Assembly: GCA_030530775.1 (NCBI GenBank) | Contig: JAUMUG010000006.1 | Location: 1-64,000 of the forward strand | DNA length: 64,000 nucleotides | Direction of reading: 5' to 3' | Source: Lautropia sp. | GTDB lineage: Bacteria > Pseudomonadota > Gammaproteobacteria > Burkholderiales > Burkholderiaceae_E | In this document: positions 35,052-43,171 of the stretch, piece after piece | How positions within the stretch are numbered: the stretch's first letter is position 1 | How the letters are laid out: every line of letters begins with the position of its first letter | Program-made: the position numbers and the translations under genes | The notes under the pieces: generated by a model | Databases searched by the model: none | What the model was told of the DNA's origin: nothing | The model's input: only the letters and a program-made list of their open reading frames with translations

Positions 35052-37205
35052 TCAACGCGACCTGTCCGGCGCGCTGGCCAGCCCTCCACGCAGCGCATTG
35101 AGCAGGATGGCAATGGTGCTGCCGTTGTGCAGAACCGACGAGGTGATCGGGCTGATCGTACCGGTGGCAGCCGCGGCGAGAATGCCGGTGTTGGCTGCGA
35201 CGGTCAGTTTGAAGTTGCTGTCGATGCGGCGCATGGTGTCGTTGGCCAACGCTTTGGCATCAGCCACCCGACCGATGTCGTCCTCGAGCAGCGCGATGTC
35301 GGAGGTCAGGCGGGCCAGATCGGCACCCCGTTCCATGGCGATGCCGACATGGGCTCCGGCCAGGGCGGGGGCGTCATTCATGCCGTCACCGACGAAAGCG
35401 ATCTTGGCGCCTTCGGCCTTCAACTGGGTCAGTAGTGCCGCCTTGTCTTCGGGCAGCAGCTGGGCATGATAAGCATCCAGCCCCAGTTCTTCGGCCAGTT
35501 CGCGTGCCCGGGTTTCATGGTCGCCGGTCAGCATGATCAGGCGCTTGGCGCCGAGTTTGCGCAGCCGCTGCAGCGTCTCGGCGGTGTTCTCGCGGACAGT
35601 GTCCTTCAGGGCGATGGCGCCCAGCAGCTTGCCTCCGAAGCCGATGTACAGCAGCGTCTTGCCTTCGGCGGTCAGTGCTTCGAGTGCCGTGCGGTGCGCG
35701 CCGATCTCGATACCTTCATCGTCTTCGACGAAGTGGCGCGAACCGATGACGATACGCTTGCCTTGCACGACGCTTGCCACGCCATGCGCCGCAATGAAGC
35801 GCACTTCCTCGTGTTCGAAGTGCCGGCCGCCCTGACGGCGGGCGGTTTCGACCACGGCCATCGCCAGCGGATGGAAATAATGTTCTTCGACCGACGCCGC
35901 CAGATCGATCAAATCGGTCGGCCCGAAGGCTTTGTCGAAGGTCAGTGCATCGGTCACGGTCAGCTGCCCGGTGGTCAGTGTGCCGGTTTTGTCGAAGACG
36001 AAAGTGTCGGCTTCTGACAGTCGTTCGAGCGCATCGGCACCCTTGAACAGCAGTCCTTGCCGGCCGGCGGCATACATGGCAGCTTTGAAGGCCACCGGGG
36101 TGGCCAGCTTCAGCGCGCAGGCATAGTCGGCCTGCAACACCGCGGCAGCCCTGCGCCAGTCGCCAGAGATGAGCCAGGACATGGCTCCCAGGCCCAGCAC
36201 GCCCGGCACCAGCCGGTCGGCCAGACGCGAGGCCGACAGCTGTGTGTTGCTCTTGGTCTGCAGTGAATGCTGGACGTAGTTGGCGATACGTGCGCTGGCC
36301 GTGCCTTCGCCGACCCGTTCGGCGTAGACACGCATCCTGCCTTCTTCCACGACCGTGCCGGACAGCACGGTGTCGCCCCGTCTGCGCTGCACCGGCAGGG
36401 CTTCGCCGGTCATGCTGGCTTCGTTCACCGTGGCTTCGCCACCCAGCACCGTGCCGTCCACTGGCACGATGTTGCCGGCGGCGCAGATCACCGTGTCACC
36501 GACACGCACATCGGCTGCGTCGATTTGTTCCTCGTGGCCATCGCGTTCGACCCAGACCAGTTCGGTTTCCGGGTGGAGCAGATGCTTGAGCAGATCGTCC
36601 GAGCGCCGTGCGATCGAACGCTCGAGGTATTCGCCGACAGCCAGCATGAACAGAGTCGTGTGGGCTGCCATCCGATCGCCGCTGGCGGTCGAGATGGCCA
36701 CCGCCAGCGCTTCCAGCACGTGCGAATTCAGCCCTTCGGTGAACAGATCCTTGATCGCTTCGATATACAGCGGCGCCGACACCGCCAGGGTAGCGGAATT
36801 CTTGACCGCATTGGGGGCATTGGCTTTGGTCGTCAGCAGCAGTGCGGCACTGGCCAGCACCTCGCCGGCCGCACCCAGCGGATGCTCGTCGGCATCGCCA
36901 TCTGCCGCAGCGCCGATCGCTCTGCCGCTGTCGCCGGTGGCCACCATCGCGGGCAGAGCCAGCAGCGCCGCCGCCAGCGAATCCACCCGGGTGACGGCAC
37001 GGTCGAAATCCACGGCCAATGAATGGGCGGTCGGGTTGAGCCGGACCCGAGTGACGCCGGGCAGATCCCTGACGACACGTTCCAGTGCGTGTGGCGTCAG
37101 TGGTTGCAGACCCGAGCGCAGCGTATAACGATAGCGTACACGCCGTGCAGTCTGGTGCACGGGCGTCAGCGAGGCAAACAGGCGCGGAACGGCAGGCTTT
37201 GGCAT
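35052..37205 (-). CDS. P1B-type metal-transporting ATPase with N-terminal HMA-like domain (ferrosome FezB-like)
   Basis: A 717-residue ion pump. It has an HMA-like N-terminal domain (residues about 20-90, opening A-R-R-V-R-Y-R-Y and lacking C-x-x-C), the actuator loop T-G-E-A-L-P, the phosphorylation site D-K-T-G-T-L-T, M-L-T-G-D-H and the hinge G-D-G-M-N-D-A-P-A-L. The metal-site helix reads Y-A-C-A-L-K-L-A-T-P, so the usual C-P-C or S-P-C is replaced by A-C-A followed by Lys. That variant is typical, as far as I recall, of the P1B-6 group that includes FezB, the iron-loading pump of ferrosomes. ATG 37205 was chosen; an upstream start at 37385 adds 60 residues with no family match. It is the last gene of a six-gene minus-strand run. 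Confidence 0.85.
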   Translation of the reverse strand: MPKPAVPRLFASLTPVHQTARRVRYRYTLRSGLQPLTPHALERVVRDLPGVTRVRLNPTAHSLAVDFDRAVTRVDSLAAALLALPAMVATGDSGRAIGAAADGDADEHPLGAAGEVLASAALLLTTKANAPNAVKNSATLAVSAPLYIEAIKDLFTEGLNSHVLEALAVAISTASGDRMAAHTTLFMLAVGEYLERSIARRSDDLLKHLLHPETELVWVERDGHEEQIDAADVRVGDTVICAAGNIVPVDGTVLGGEATVNEASMTGEALPVQRRRGDTVLSGTVVEEGRMRVYAERVGEGTASARIANYVQHSLQTKSNTQLSASRLADRLVPGVLGLGAMSWLISGDWRRAAAVLQADYACALKLATPVAFKAAMYAAGRQGLLFKGADALERLSEADTFVFDKTGTLTTGQLTVTDALTFDKAFGPTDLIDLAASVEEHYFHPLAMAVVETARRQGGRHFEHEEVRFIAAHGVASVVQGKRIVIGSRHFVEDDEGIEIGAHRTALEALTAEGKTLLYIGFGGKLLGAIALKDTVRENTAETLQRLRKLGAKRLIMLTGDHETRARELAEELGLDAYHAQLLPEDKAALLTQLKAEGAKIAFVGDGMNDAPALAGAHVGIAMERGADLARLTSDIALLEDDIGRVADAKALANDTMRRIDSNFKLTVAANTGILAAAATGTISPITSSVLHNGSTIAILLNALRGGLASAPDRSR

Positions 37206-37412
37206 TTCAGGCAGGCAAATGAGAGCAAGAGTCAGCACACACCGTGCGGCATCAAACGAATGAGCACAACGGCGTCGAAAGGATCCGGCAACGGAACGGG
37301 ACACGATATCGACGGCATGAACCGCAGCGGTCCGGGGGCCTGGCCAGCCCACCCGGCGGACGCAAGCCTGCGCGCCGGTCGGCAATGCAGGCTGAGTGAG
37401 GGACGCCAGCGA

Positions 37413-37913
37413 TCAAGCGTCGGGATCGATGCCCCGTTCGGCGGCCACTTCTGCCTTCAGATCGGCGATCTGTTCCTTGAACTCTTCGAAACTGCCGGCC
37501 ACACCGCTGTAGAGTTTCATGCCCATCCGGATCAGCTTGGCGCGTTTTTCCGGGTCACCCAGCACATAGGCGGCGGCTCCACCCAGCAGCAGGCCCAGAA
37601 TGAATTGTTCCATCTGCCGATTGCCCAGCCAGCCCAGAATGCCGGCTCCATGCGGAGGCGGGGTGCCGAAGTTGCCGGCTGGCGGATAGCCTGAAAATGT
37701 GCCTGGATAGCCTGCCGGCGCACCGGGATGGGCTGCGCCCGGATAGCCGCCCGGTGGCATGCCATAGCCGTAGTAGTAGGCATTGCCGGGGTCGCCCCAG
37801 GGCGATGGAATGGTCTGATTCCAGTCGTTGTCGTCACCGTAGCTCGTGCCGGCCAGGGGCGGCTGGCCGTAAGCGGTGTACTGTGGGTAGTCGTTTTTCT
37901 TCTTCTTCGGCAT
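37413..37913 (-). CDS. Pro/Gly/Tyr-rich protein with a glycine-zipper membrane segment
   Basis: A 166-residue protein that I do not recognise. The N-terminus is basic (M-P-K-K-K-K), followed by about 80 residues of Pro/Gly/Tyr-rich low complexity (Y-Y-Y-G-Y-G-M-P-P-G-G-Y-P and similar). A hydrophobic helix with small residues (F-I-L-G-L-L-L-G-G-A-A-A-Y-V-L-G) precedes an amphipathic charged helix (E-E-F-K-E-Q-I-A-D-L-K-A-E-V). A strong AAGGAG ribosome site precedes ATG 37913. It overlaps the end of the upstream gene by 80 bases in another frame. The plan suggests a membrane-associated structural or assembly factor; this is inference. Confidence 0.6.
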   Translation of the reverse strand: MPKKKKNDYPQYTAYGQPPLAGTSYGDDNDWNQTIPSPWGDPGNAYYYGYGMPPGGYPGAAHPGAPAGYPGTFSGYPPAGNFGTPPPHGAGILGWLGNRQMEQFILGLLLGGAAAYVLGDPEKRAKLIRMGMKLYSGVAGSFEEFKEQIADLKAEVAAERGIDPDA

Positions 37914-38286
37914 ACAGCTGCTCCTTAGGGGAATTCAGGGAAGACGAGTCGTTCAGGAAATGTTCGGTGGCAGCCACCGCGGCGGCGCCTGCGGCTACGG
38001 CCAACAGGGCACGGCCATGCCGGGCCTGGCGGAAAGCCTGTGCGGCAGCCGTGCCGGCGGCCAGTGCGGCACCACCCTGCAGGGCCAGCCGCAACGTGCG
38101 CCGATCGAGGCTGCCCAGCGGCCCGGGGCCCTGCAGGGCCGCCAGAATACCGGTGGTGATGCTGCCGCGGATGAACTCATCGGTCAGCGTGCGCTGAACC
38201 GGCTCCCAGGTGGCGGGTGCCCCGGGGCGACCGAGCGGCGCCGGCCGGTAGACCGGGCGCTCTTGCAGAAGATGGCGTCGTTTCAT
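37834..38286 (-). CDS. Small protein with two Ala/Gly-rich hydrophobic segments, hypothetical
   Basis: A 150-residue protein with no recognised family. A basic, Pro-rich N-terminus (R-R-H-L-L-Q-E-R-P-V-Y-R-P) leads to hydrophobic helices around L-A-L-Q-G-G-A-A-L-A-A-G-T-A-A and A-L-L-A-V-A-A-G-A-A-A-V-A-A. It closes with an acidic E-E-E-E then basic tail. The Ala/Gly spacing suggests tight helix packing in a membrane. It lies 37 bases downstream of the gene at 38324-38734 and overlaps the next gene. The overlap makes its true end slightly uncertain. Confidence 0.5.
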   Translation of the reverse strand: MKRRHLLQERPVYRPAPLGRPGAPATWEPVQRTLTDEFIRGSITTGILAALQGPGPLGSLDRRTLRLALQGGAALAAGTAAAQAFRQARHGRALLAVAAGAAAVAATEHFLNDSSSLNSPKEQLYAEEEEKRLPTVHRLRPAAPGRHELR

Positions 38287-38323
38287 GCTTTTGTCGAAGG
38301 CATGGGTTCAGGCAAGCATGGGT

Positions 38324-38734
38324 TCAGGCGGCTGCCTTGCGCGTACGGCTGCGCTTGGCCGGCGCTGTGGCAGGGGCCGTGGTGGCGCGGGGGCCATGCC
38401 GTTTACGGGCCGACACCTGCGAGCTGGCTCGGGCCGAGGCGCGTGCACGCGCCCGGGCCGCCTTGGCGGCCTGGCGCGATGGGCCACAACCTGCCTGTCT
38501 GCGGGCCGTATGTGTAGCGTCTTCGCGTCCGGGCCATGCTTTCTGGATCGTGTCCGAGACACTTTCACGCAGATGGGCGCTGGTCTGGCGGACGGTTTCC
38601 ATACCGCTGCTGGCGGCGGTACGCAGTTTCTTGCCTGCAGTGTTCAGACCACGTCTGACCGAGCCGCGGCGCAGCAGTTCAGAGGCGGTCGCGCCTGCGG
38701 CTACACCGGCAACGAAGGGAAGCAAGGGCAACAT
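38324..38734 (-). CDS. Small membrane-anchored protein with a basic histone-like tail
   Basis: A 136-residue protein. Its N-terminal helix L-P-F-V-A-G-V-A-A-G-A-T-A-S-E-L-L is of glycine-zipper type. A helical mid-part follows (V-R-Q-T-S-A-H-L-R-E-S-V-S). The last 60 residues are Ala/Arg/Lys/Pro-rich, resembling H1-like tails that bind nucleic acids or other polyanions. It begins 3 bases after the stop of the ferritin-like gene, so it belongs to the same transcript. No family was recognised. Confidence 0.5.
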   Translation of the reverse strand: MLPLLPFVAGVAAGATASELLRRGSVRRGLNTAGKKLRTAASSGMETVRQTSAHLRESVSDTIQKAWPGREDATHTARRQAGCGPSRQAAKAARARARASARASSQVSARKRHGPRATTAPATAPAKRSRTRKAAA

Positions 38735-38737
38735 GGA

Positions 38738-39433
38738 TCAATCCTCCTGTGTATAGGTTTTGCTGGCGGGGGTCAGCGCCTTGCGAAGGCGGACACCCTG
38801 TATGGCCGCGCTGCCGGTGAGTGCGCCTGCCACCAGGGCCGGATGGGCGGCGCGCAGCAGTGTACCCGCCAGACCGAACACGCCACCCTGACGTGTCAGC
38901 AAGGCCAGCAATTGTTCGACGGTGTCCCCGATCAGGCCGTGTGAGTTATAGGCCTGACTGGGGTCGATGCCCTGCATGGCGTGATAGCGTTCGCGGTCGG
39001 CGGCAGCCTGCCATGCCCGTTGCAGGGCAGGAATGTGTTGGGTCAGCAGCTCGGTCTGAAAGCGCTGAAAGAGTGAGCGTACGGCGGGATCGGGCACCGT
39101 GGCGATCAGTTGCTGATAGCTGCTGACACTGGACACGCAGCCGTGCAACCCGCGCTCCAGGTTGTAGCGCCAGCCCGACGCGATCGGGAGCGGATCGACT
39201 GGCGCCTGTGGCGGTAGCGGTGCACGGCAGCGCTGCGCCTGCAGCATCAACTGATTGATACGCAGGTCGTTGGCCCGTGCCAGTTGCGGCCAGGGTGCCG
39301 TGGTGCCGAAGCCCATCAGCACGCTGCGATGGAAAGCCTGAGCAGCCAACTCATTCTGCAGGGCGGCCCGGATCGCCCGGGCGGTAGCGCTCCGGTGGAC
39401 TGCGGCGGTTGATGGCATTGCGAAGATTGGCAT
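38738..39433 (-). CDS. Ferritin-like helical protein with a C-terminal hydrophobic segment
   Basis: A 231-residue mostly helical protein. Four helices can be drawn: A-I-R-A-A-L-Q-N-E-L-A-A-Q-A-F-H, Q-L-A-R-A-N-D-L-R-I-N-Q-L-M, Y-N-L-E-R-G-L-H-G-C-V-S-S-V and L-F-Q-R-F-Q-T-E-L-L-T-Q-H-I-P-A-L. They have the spacing of a ferritin-like or DUF2202-type bundle. Glu and His occur where iron ligands are expected (E in helix 1, E in helix 3, E-x-x-x-x-H in helix 4), but helix 2 lacks the usual E-x-x-H. A hydrophobic helix near the end (A-L-V-A-G-A-L-T-G-S-A-A) may bind membrane. ATG 39433 (GGAAGA upstream) is preferred; ATG 39418 is possible. Its start overlaps the HMA-like gene by about 80 bases. 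Confidence 0.55.
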   Translation of the reverse strand: MPIFAMPSTAAVHRSATARAIRAALQNELAAQAFHRSVLMGFGTTAPWPQLARANDLRINQLMLQAQRCRAPLPPQAPVDPLPIASGWRYNLERGLHGCVSSVSSYQQLIATVPDPAVRSLFQRFQTELLTQHIPALQRAWQAAADRERYHAMQGIDPSQAYNSHGLIGDTVEQLLALLTRQGGVFGLAGTLLRAAHPALVAGALTGSAAIQGVRLRKALTPASKTYTQED

Positions 39434-39785
39434 GAGTTTCTTCCAGGATGGCGTGCAACACTGCGGTGGCTGCACTGCTGCGGCCCGCCAGCAGATCGGC
39501 CCAGGCATCGTCGGGGAGCACCTGGGGGTCGTACTCGACGGTACAAGAGCGGGCAAGCAGGTTCCAGCCGATGTTCTTGATGCCGCGAGTCTGTTTCAGC
39601 ACAGCCGTCAAGGTATCGCTGTCGGCGGTGGATGCATCGAACTTGACACCATTGCCCGCGCTGGCGTCGAACTTGAAGCGGACGCGACCGGGAATCTGGT
39701 GGGCAATGCGAAGAAAAGGGACAAAATGCGCCAGCAGCTCTGCCGGCGGTGTGTCGACCGAGAAATTTTGAGCAGGGGTAGCCAT
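39351..39785 (-). CDS. HMA-like domain protein, first gene of the putative ferrosome-type operon
   Basis: A 144-residue protein. After about 25 residues comes H-Q-I-P-G-R-V-R-F-K-F-D, the opening of an HMA_2-like ferredoxin fold. Later come G-I-K-N-I-G-W-N-L-L-A-R-S-C-T-V-E-Y-D and D-A-W-A-D-L-L-A-G, which mirror the second strand-helix unit. It lacks C-x-x-C. The P-G-R-V-R motif is shared with the protein at 31149 and, in altered form, with the ATPase N-terminus. No transmembrane helix is seen. ATG 39785 was chosen over a longer frame to 39947. Confidence 0.6.
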   Translation of the reverse strand: MATPAQNFSVDTPPAELLAHFVPFLRIAHQIPGRVRFKFDASAGNGVKFDASTADSDTLTAVLKQTRGIKNIGWNLLARSCTVEYDPQVLPDDAWADLLAGRSSAATAVLHAILEETHANLRNAINRRSPPERYRPGDPGRPAE

Positions 39786-40038
39786 CAAGGTTAAAACGAG
39801 ATTCTGCTTGATGTTGCCGATAATCCTACGCCAAGCTGAGGTTTCACGCCAAACTTGTCCTCGTTTCGCGTTCTGGACGGCCTTCGAACCACCTCTCGTC
39901 GCCGTCGTCGAGGAGGGCGGCCCGTTGGGTCCATCGTAGCAGAGCACGGGGTTGTTTTCTGGATGTCAGGCGAGTCGGAGGGTTTGAGGAGCCTTCCATC
40001 CCGGCTATGATCTGCTTTCTGAGCCAACGGGAGCCCTC

Positions 40039-41328
40039 ATGCAACAACGCATTCTGCAGCCCGGTGAGATCGAAGCCCTGGATCGTACCGCCTTCCCCCG
40101 CATCCGCTTGCCGCAGCCCGGCAGCCTGTTCCTGGACCGCAGCCATCGTCTTGGGCATCTGGCCGCCGGCAGTCCGCTCGAAGGTTTTCTGCGCTATGTG
40201 GCCCGGCTGATGGCTGCCCAGCACGAGGTGTCCGGGGCGTTGCGCGTGCCGGCCGCGATCGACGACGCGGTCTACGAGCGGGCGCAGCGCTTTGCCGTGC
40301 CGCTCTGGCAGGTGCCCGGTGATCTGGGCGAGGGCTGGCGGGCCGCACTGGACGGTTTGCTGAAGATCATGCGCGATGCACCGGAGACCGGCGGGGCTCA
40401 GGTGGTTCAGATCGATGAATTGCAGGCGATGGACGATCAAGCGGTGCTGCGGCTGGTGGATGCCGTGATGATGGGGGCTCCGCTGAACGAAAGCCGTCGG
40501 GCCAAGGCTCCATTTGTGATGGCTGCCGTGCAGGTGGTGATGAGTACCCGCGCCGCTACGCTCGATCTGGGCAGACTACCCTATGTCGATCCACCGACGG
40601 TCTGCCCGGTCTGCAGTAGCCATCCGGTGGCCAGCGTCATCCGCATCGATGGTCAGAGTGCCGGTCTGCGCTACCTGCACTGTGGCATCTGCGCCACCGA
40701 ATGGCATATGGTGAGGGTCAAGTGCAGCAACTGTGCCTCGACCAAAGGCATCAGCTACCGGCGCATGGATGGTCGGGCGGTGGTGCCTCAGCCGGGATCC
40801 GAACAGGAGGGTGGGGGCGAAACGGCGGCAAGCGTTTCCGGGACCGCGGGAGCCGGCCTGGCCCCGTCGGCAGGTCCCCGGCCCGAGTCTGCACCCGAAA
40901 ATCCTGCATCCGGTCCGGCGGCCGTAGGCAGGACCGTATCCGGTATGGCAGCCGGTCCGGTCTCTTCTGCGGCCAATCCCGACGAGGCAGCGTCGGCTTG
41001 CATGGCCGAGTTGTGCGACAACTGTGGCAGTTATCGCAAGATTTTCGATCTGCAGAAGGATCATGCGATCGAAGCGCTGTCGGACGATCTGGCGACGTTG
41101 ATGCTCGATATTCTGATGGGTGAGGAAAACCACGCTCGTGCCGGTCTCAATCCGTTCCTGTATATGGACGCCGAAGCCGGGGATGGTGTCGAGGCGGTGC
41201 CGGGCGCAGACGCCCGGGGCGACGATGACCTGCATCCGGACGCAGACGGGGTAGACCGTGCATCGACATCGGACGGCGGCTCGAACAGGGGAGCCGTGCC
41301 GGATTCAGACGGTTCCATGGTGCATTGA
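40039..41328 (+). CDS. fdhE: Formate dehydrogenase accessory protein FdhE
   Basis: A 429-residue cytoplasmic rubredoxin-like protein needed for assembly of respiratory formate dehydrogenases. Zinc or iron-binding pairs are visible: C-P-V-C, C-G-I-C, C-S-N-C and C-D-N-C, in the order expected. The region between the third and fourth pairs has about 85 extra residues rich in Ala, Gly, Pro and Ser, and the C-terminus has an acidic 45-residue tail, explaining the length compared with about 310 in E. coli. It is followed directly by selA, fitting a shared role in making the selenium-containing enzyme at 26240. Confidence 0.93.
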   Translation: MQQRILQPGEIEALDRTAFPRIRLPQPGSLFLDRSHRLGHLAAGSPLEGFLRYVARLMAAQHEVSGALRVPAAIDDAVYERAQRFAVPLWQVPGDLGEGWRAALDGLLKIMRDAPETGGAQVVQIDELQAMDDQAVLRLVDAVMMGAPLNESRRAKAPFVMAAVQVVMSTRAATLDLGRLPYVDPPTVCPVCSSHPVASVIRIDGQSAGLRYLHCGICATEWHMVRVKCSNCASTKGISYRRMDGRAVVPQPGSEQEGGGETAASVSGTAGAGLAPSAGPRPESAPENPASGPAAVGRTVSGMAAGPVSSAANPDEAASACMAELCDNCGSYRKIFDLQKDHAIEALSDDLATLMLDILMGEENHARAGLNPFLYMDAEAGDGVEAVPGADARGDDDLHPDADGVDRASTSDGGSNRGAVPDSDGSMVH

Positions 41329-41345
41329 ACGGGGTGTATCGGAAA

Positions 41346-43004
41346 ATGACGGGTGGCAACGCAACCCTTGCGCAGTCCGCGCAGACTCCGGCATCTTCTC
41401 CGTCGGTATCGGTGGGTGAGGGGACACGGGATGGCAACGCGCAGCGGGGTCTGGCCGGAGATCGCGGCGCATTGCCCTCCGTGGATGCCGTGCTGCGGTT
41501 GCCGACGGTGCAGGCACTGGTGGCTGAGCACGGCCACACGCTGGTACTGAAGGTCGTGCGCGCTGTATTGGCCGAGCAGCGTGAAAAGCTTGTGCGGCGC
41601 TGGCGGCGGAGCCGTGACGGGGAGGAACCGTCCTGGTCCCGCGAGTCGGTCGGGGCAGACAAAGGGGAGACGGCCGGCGGCCTGCCCGGAACCGGGCGAA
41701 CGGAGGTGGACACACATCCGGTGACGACGCCGATGACCGGGACGACGATCGAGCGGCCTGCACCGGACTGGGCGGCGTCTATCGCTGCCGGGATACGACA
41801 GAAGCTGGCCCCCCGGCTGTTGCCGGTCTTCAATTTGACCGGCACCGTGCTGCACACCAATCTGGGCCGGGCGATGCTGCCCGAGGCGGTGGTGCAGGCG
41901 GTGGTGACGGCGTTGCGCAGCCCCTGTAATCTGGAGTTCGATCTGGAGAGCGGTGGCCGGGGCGATCGGGATGATCTGGTGACCGATCTGCTGCGTGAGC
42001 TGACCGGGGCGGAAGACGCCACGATCGTCAACAACAATGCGGCTGCCGTGCTGCTGATGCTCAACAGCATGGCGCGCGGCAAGGAAGTGGTGGTGTCGCG
42101 CGGCGAGCTGGTCGAAATCGGCGGCGCTTTCCGTATCCCCGACATCATGTCGCGGGCTGGTGCCAGATTGCGTGAGATCGGCACTACCAATCGCACGCAT
42201 CCAGCCGACTATGGCAACGCCATCGGCCCGCGCACTGCGATGCTGATGAAGGTGCATACCAGCAATTATTCGGTGGAAGGTTTTGTGCGTGCGGTTCCGG
42301 AAAGTACGGTGGCGGATATCGCCCATCAGGCCGGGCTGCCGCTGGCGGTGGATCTGGGCAGTGGCAGTCTGGTGGATTTCACCCAATGGGGCTTGCCCAA
42401 GGAAACCACCGTGCAGGAGACGGTGCGGGCCGGTGCCGATCTGGTCAGCTTCAGTGGCGACAAACTGCTGGGCGGTCCGCAGGCCGGCTTCATCGTCGGA
42501 CACCGTGAGCTGATCGCCCGCATCAAGAAGAACCCGCTCAAGCGTGCGCTGCGTGTCGGCAAGCTGACGTTGGCGGCCATCGAGCCGCTGCTTCGGCTGT
42601 ATCTGAGCCCGGAGTGTCTACGGGAGCGGTTGACGGCGCTGAAGCTGCTGACCCGGCCGCAGGATGAGATTCATCGACAGAGTGAGAAGCTTCAGCCAGT
42701 GCTGCGGCGGGCGCTGGGCGCCGATTGGCAGGTGGAGGTGGTGCCGATGTTCAGCCAGATCGGCAGCGGGGCCTTGCCCGTCGATGTGCTGCCGAGCGCC
42801 GGCTTCGTGATCCGTCGTGCCGACGGCAAGCGGGCCGGACGTCACCTGAAGGCACTGGCGGCCACGTTGCGTGCGCTGCCACGCCCGATCATCGGCCGGG
42901 TGGCCGAGGATGCGCTGTGGCTGGATCTGCGCTGTCTGCAGCCTGCCGAGGAAGCCGAATTCACGACACAGTGCGAGGGATTGGCAGCATCGAGCCACCG
43001 ATGA
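41346..43004 (+). CDS. selA: L-seryl-tRNA(Sec) selenium transferase
   Basis: Converts Ser-tRNA(Sec) to Sec-tRNA(Sec) with selenophosphate and PLP. Features are [35 protein letters not shown] and the PLP lysine in [14 protein letters not shown] (residue 373). The protein has 552 residues against about 463 in E. coli; the excess lies in an N-terminal extension and a charged insertion near residues 80-135. ATG 41346 was chosen. A TTG at 41325 overlaps the fdhE stop and is less likely. It lies directly downstream of fdhE. Confidence 0.95.
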   Translation: MTGGNATLAQSAQTPASSPSVSVGEGTRDGNAQRGLAGDRGALPSVDAVLRLPTVQALVAEHGHTLVLKVVRAVLAEQREKLVRRWRRSRDGEEPSWSRESVGADKGETAGGLPGTGRTEVDTHPVTTPMTGTTIERPAPDWAASIAAGIRQKLAPRLLPVFNLTGTVLHTNLGRAMLPEAVVQAVVTALRSPCNLEFDLESGGRGDRDDLVTDLLRELTGAEDATIVNNNAAAVLLMLNSMARGKEVVVSRGELVEIGGAFRIPDIMSRAGARLREIGTTNRTHPADYGNAIGPRTAMLMKVHTSNYSVEGFVRAVPESTVADIAHQAGLPLAVDLGSGSLVDFTQWGLPKETTVQETVRAGADLVSFSGDKLLGGPQAGFIVGHRELIARIKKNPLKRALRVGKLTLAAIEPLLRLYLSPECLRERLTALKLLTRPQDEIHRQSEKLQPVLRRALGADWQVEVVPMFSQIGSGALPVDVLPSAGFVIRRADGKRAGRHLKALAATLRALPRPIIGRVAEDALWLDLRCLQPAEEAEFTTQCEGLAASSHR

Positions 43005-43171
43005 CGCGGGCCGGCTCATCGTTGCCATGGCCTGTATGGCGATGGGGGATCGAGCGGTGGGGACCGTCATGGGCCCGGGTGATTCCGCCTGGTTTTTGAA
43101 TGAAGCGTTTTTGAACAGGCGGGGAGGTCTTCGATGTTTGCCCATTGTCTCCGCCTGAAAGGATATCGATC

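Noticed and set aside
34740..35100. Open frames between azoR and the P1B ATPase gene
   Set aside because: No ribosome site, motif or plausible domain; treated as intergenic.
41325..41345. TTG start for selA overlapping the fdhE stop
   Set aside because: The ATG at 41346 lies seven codons later and the extra residues have no support.
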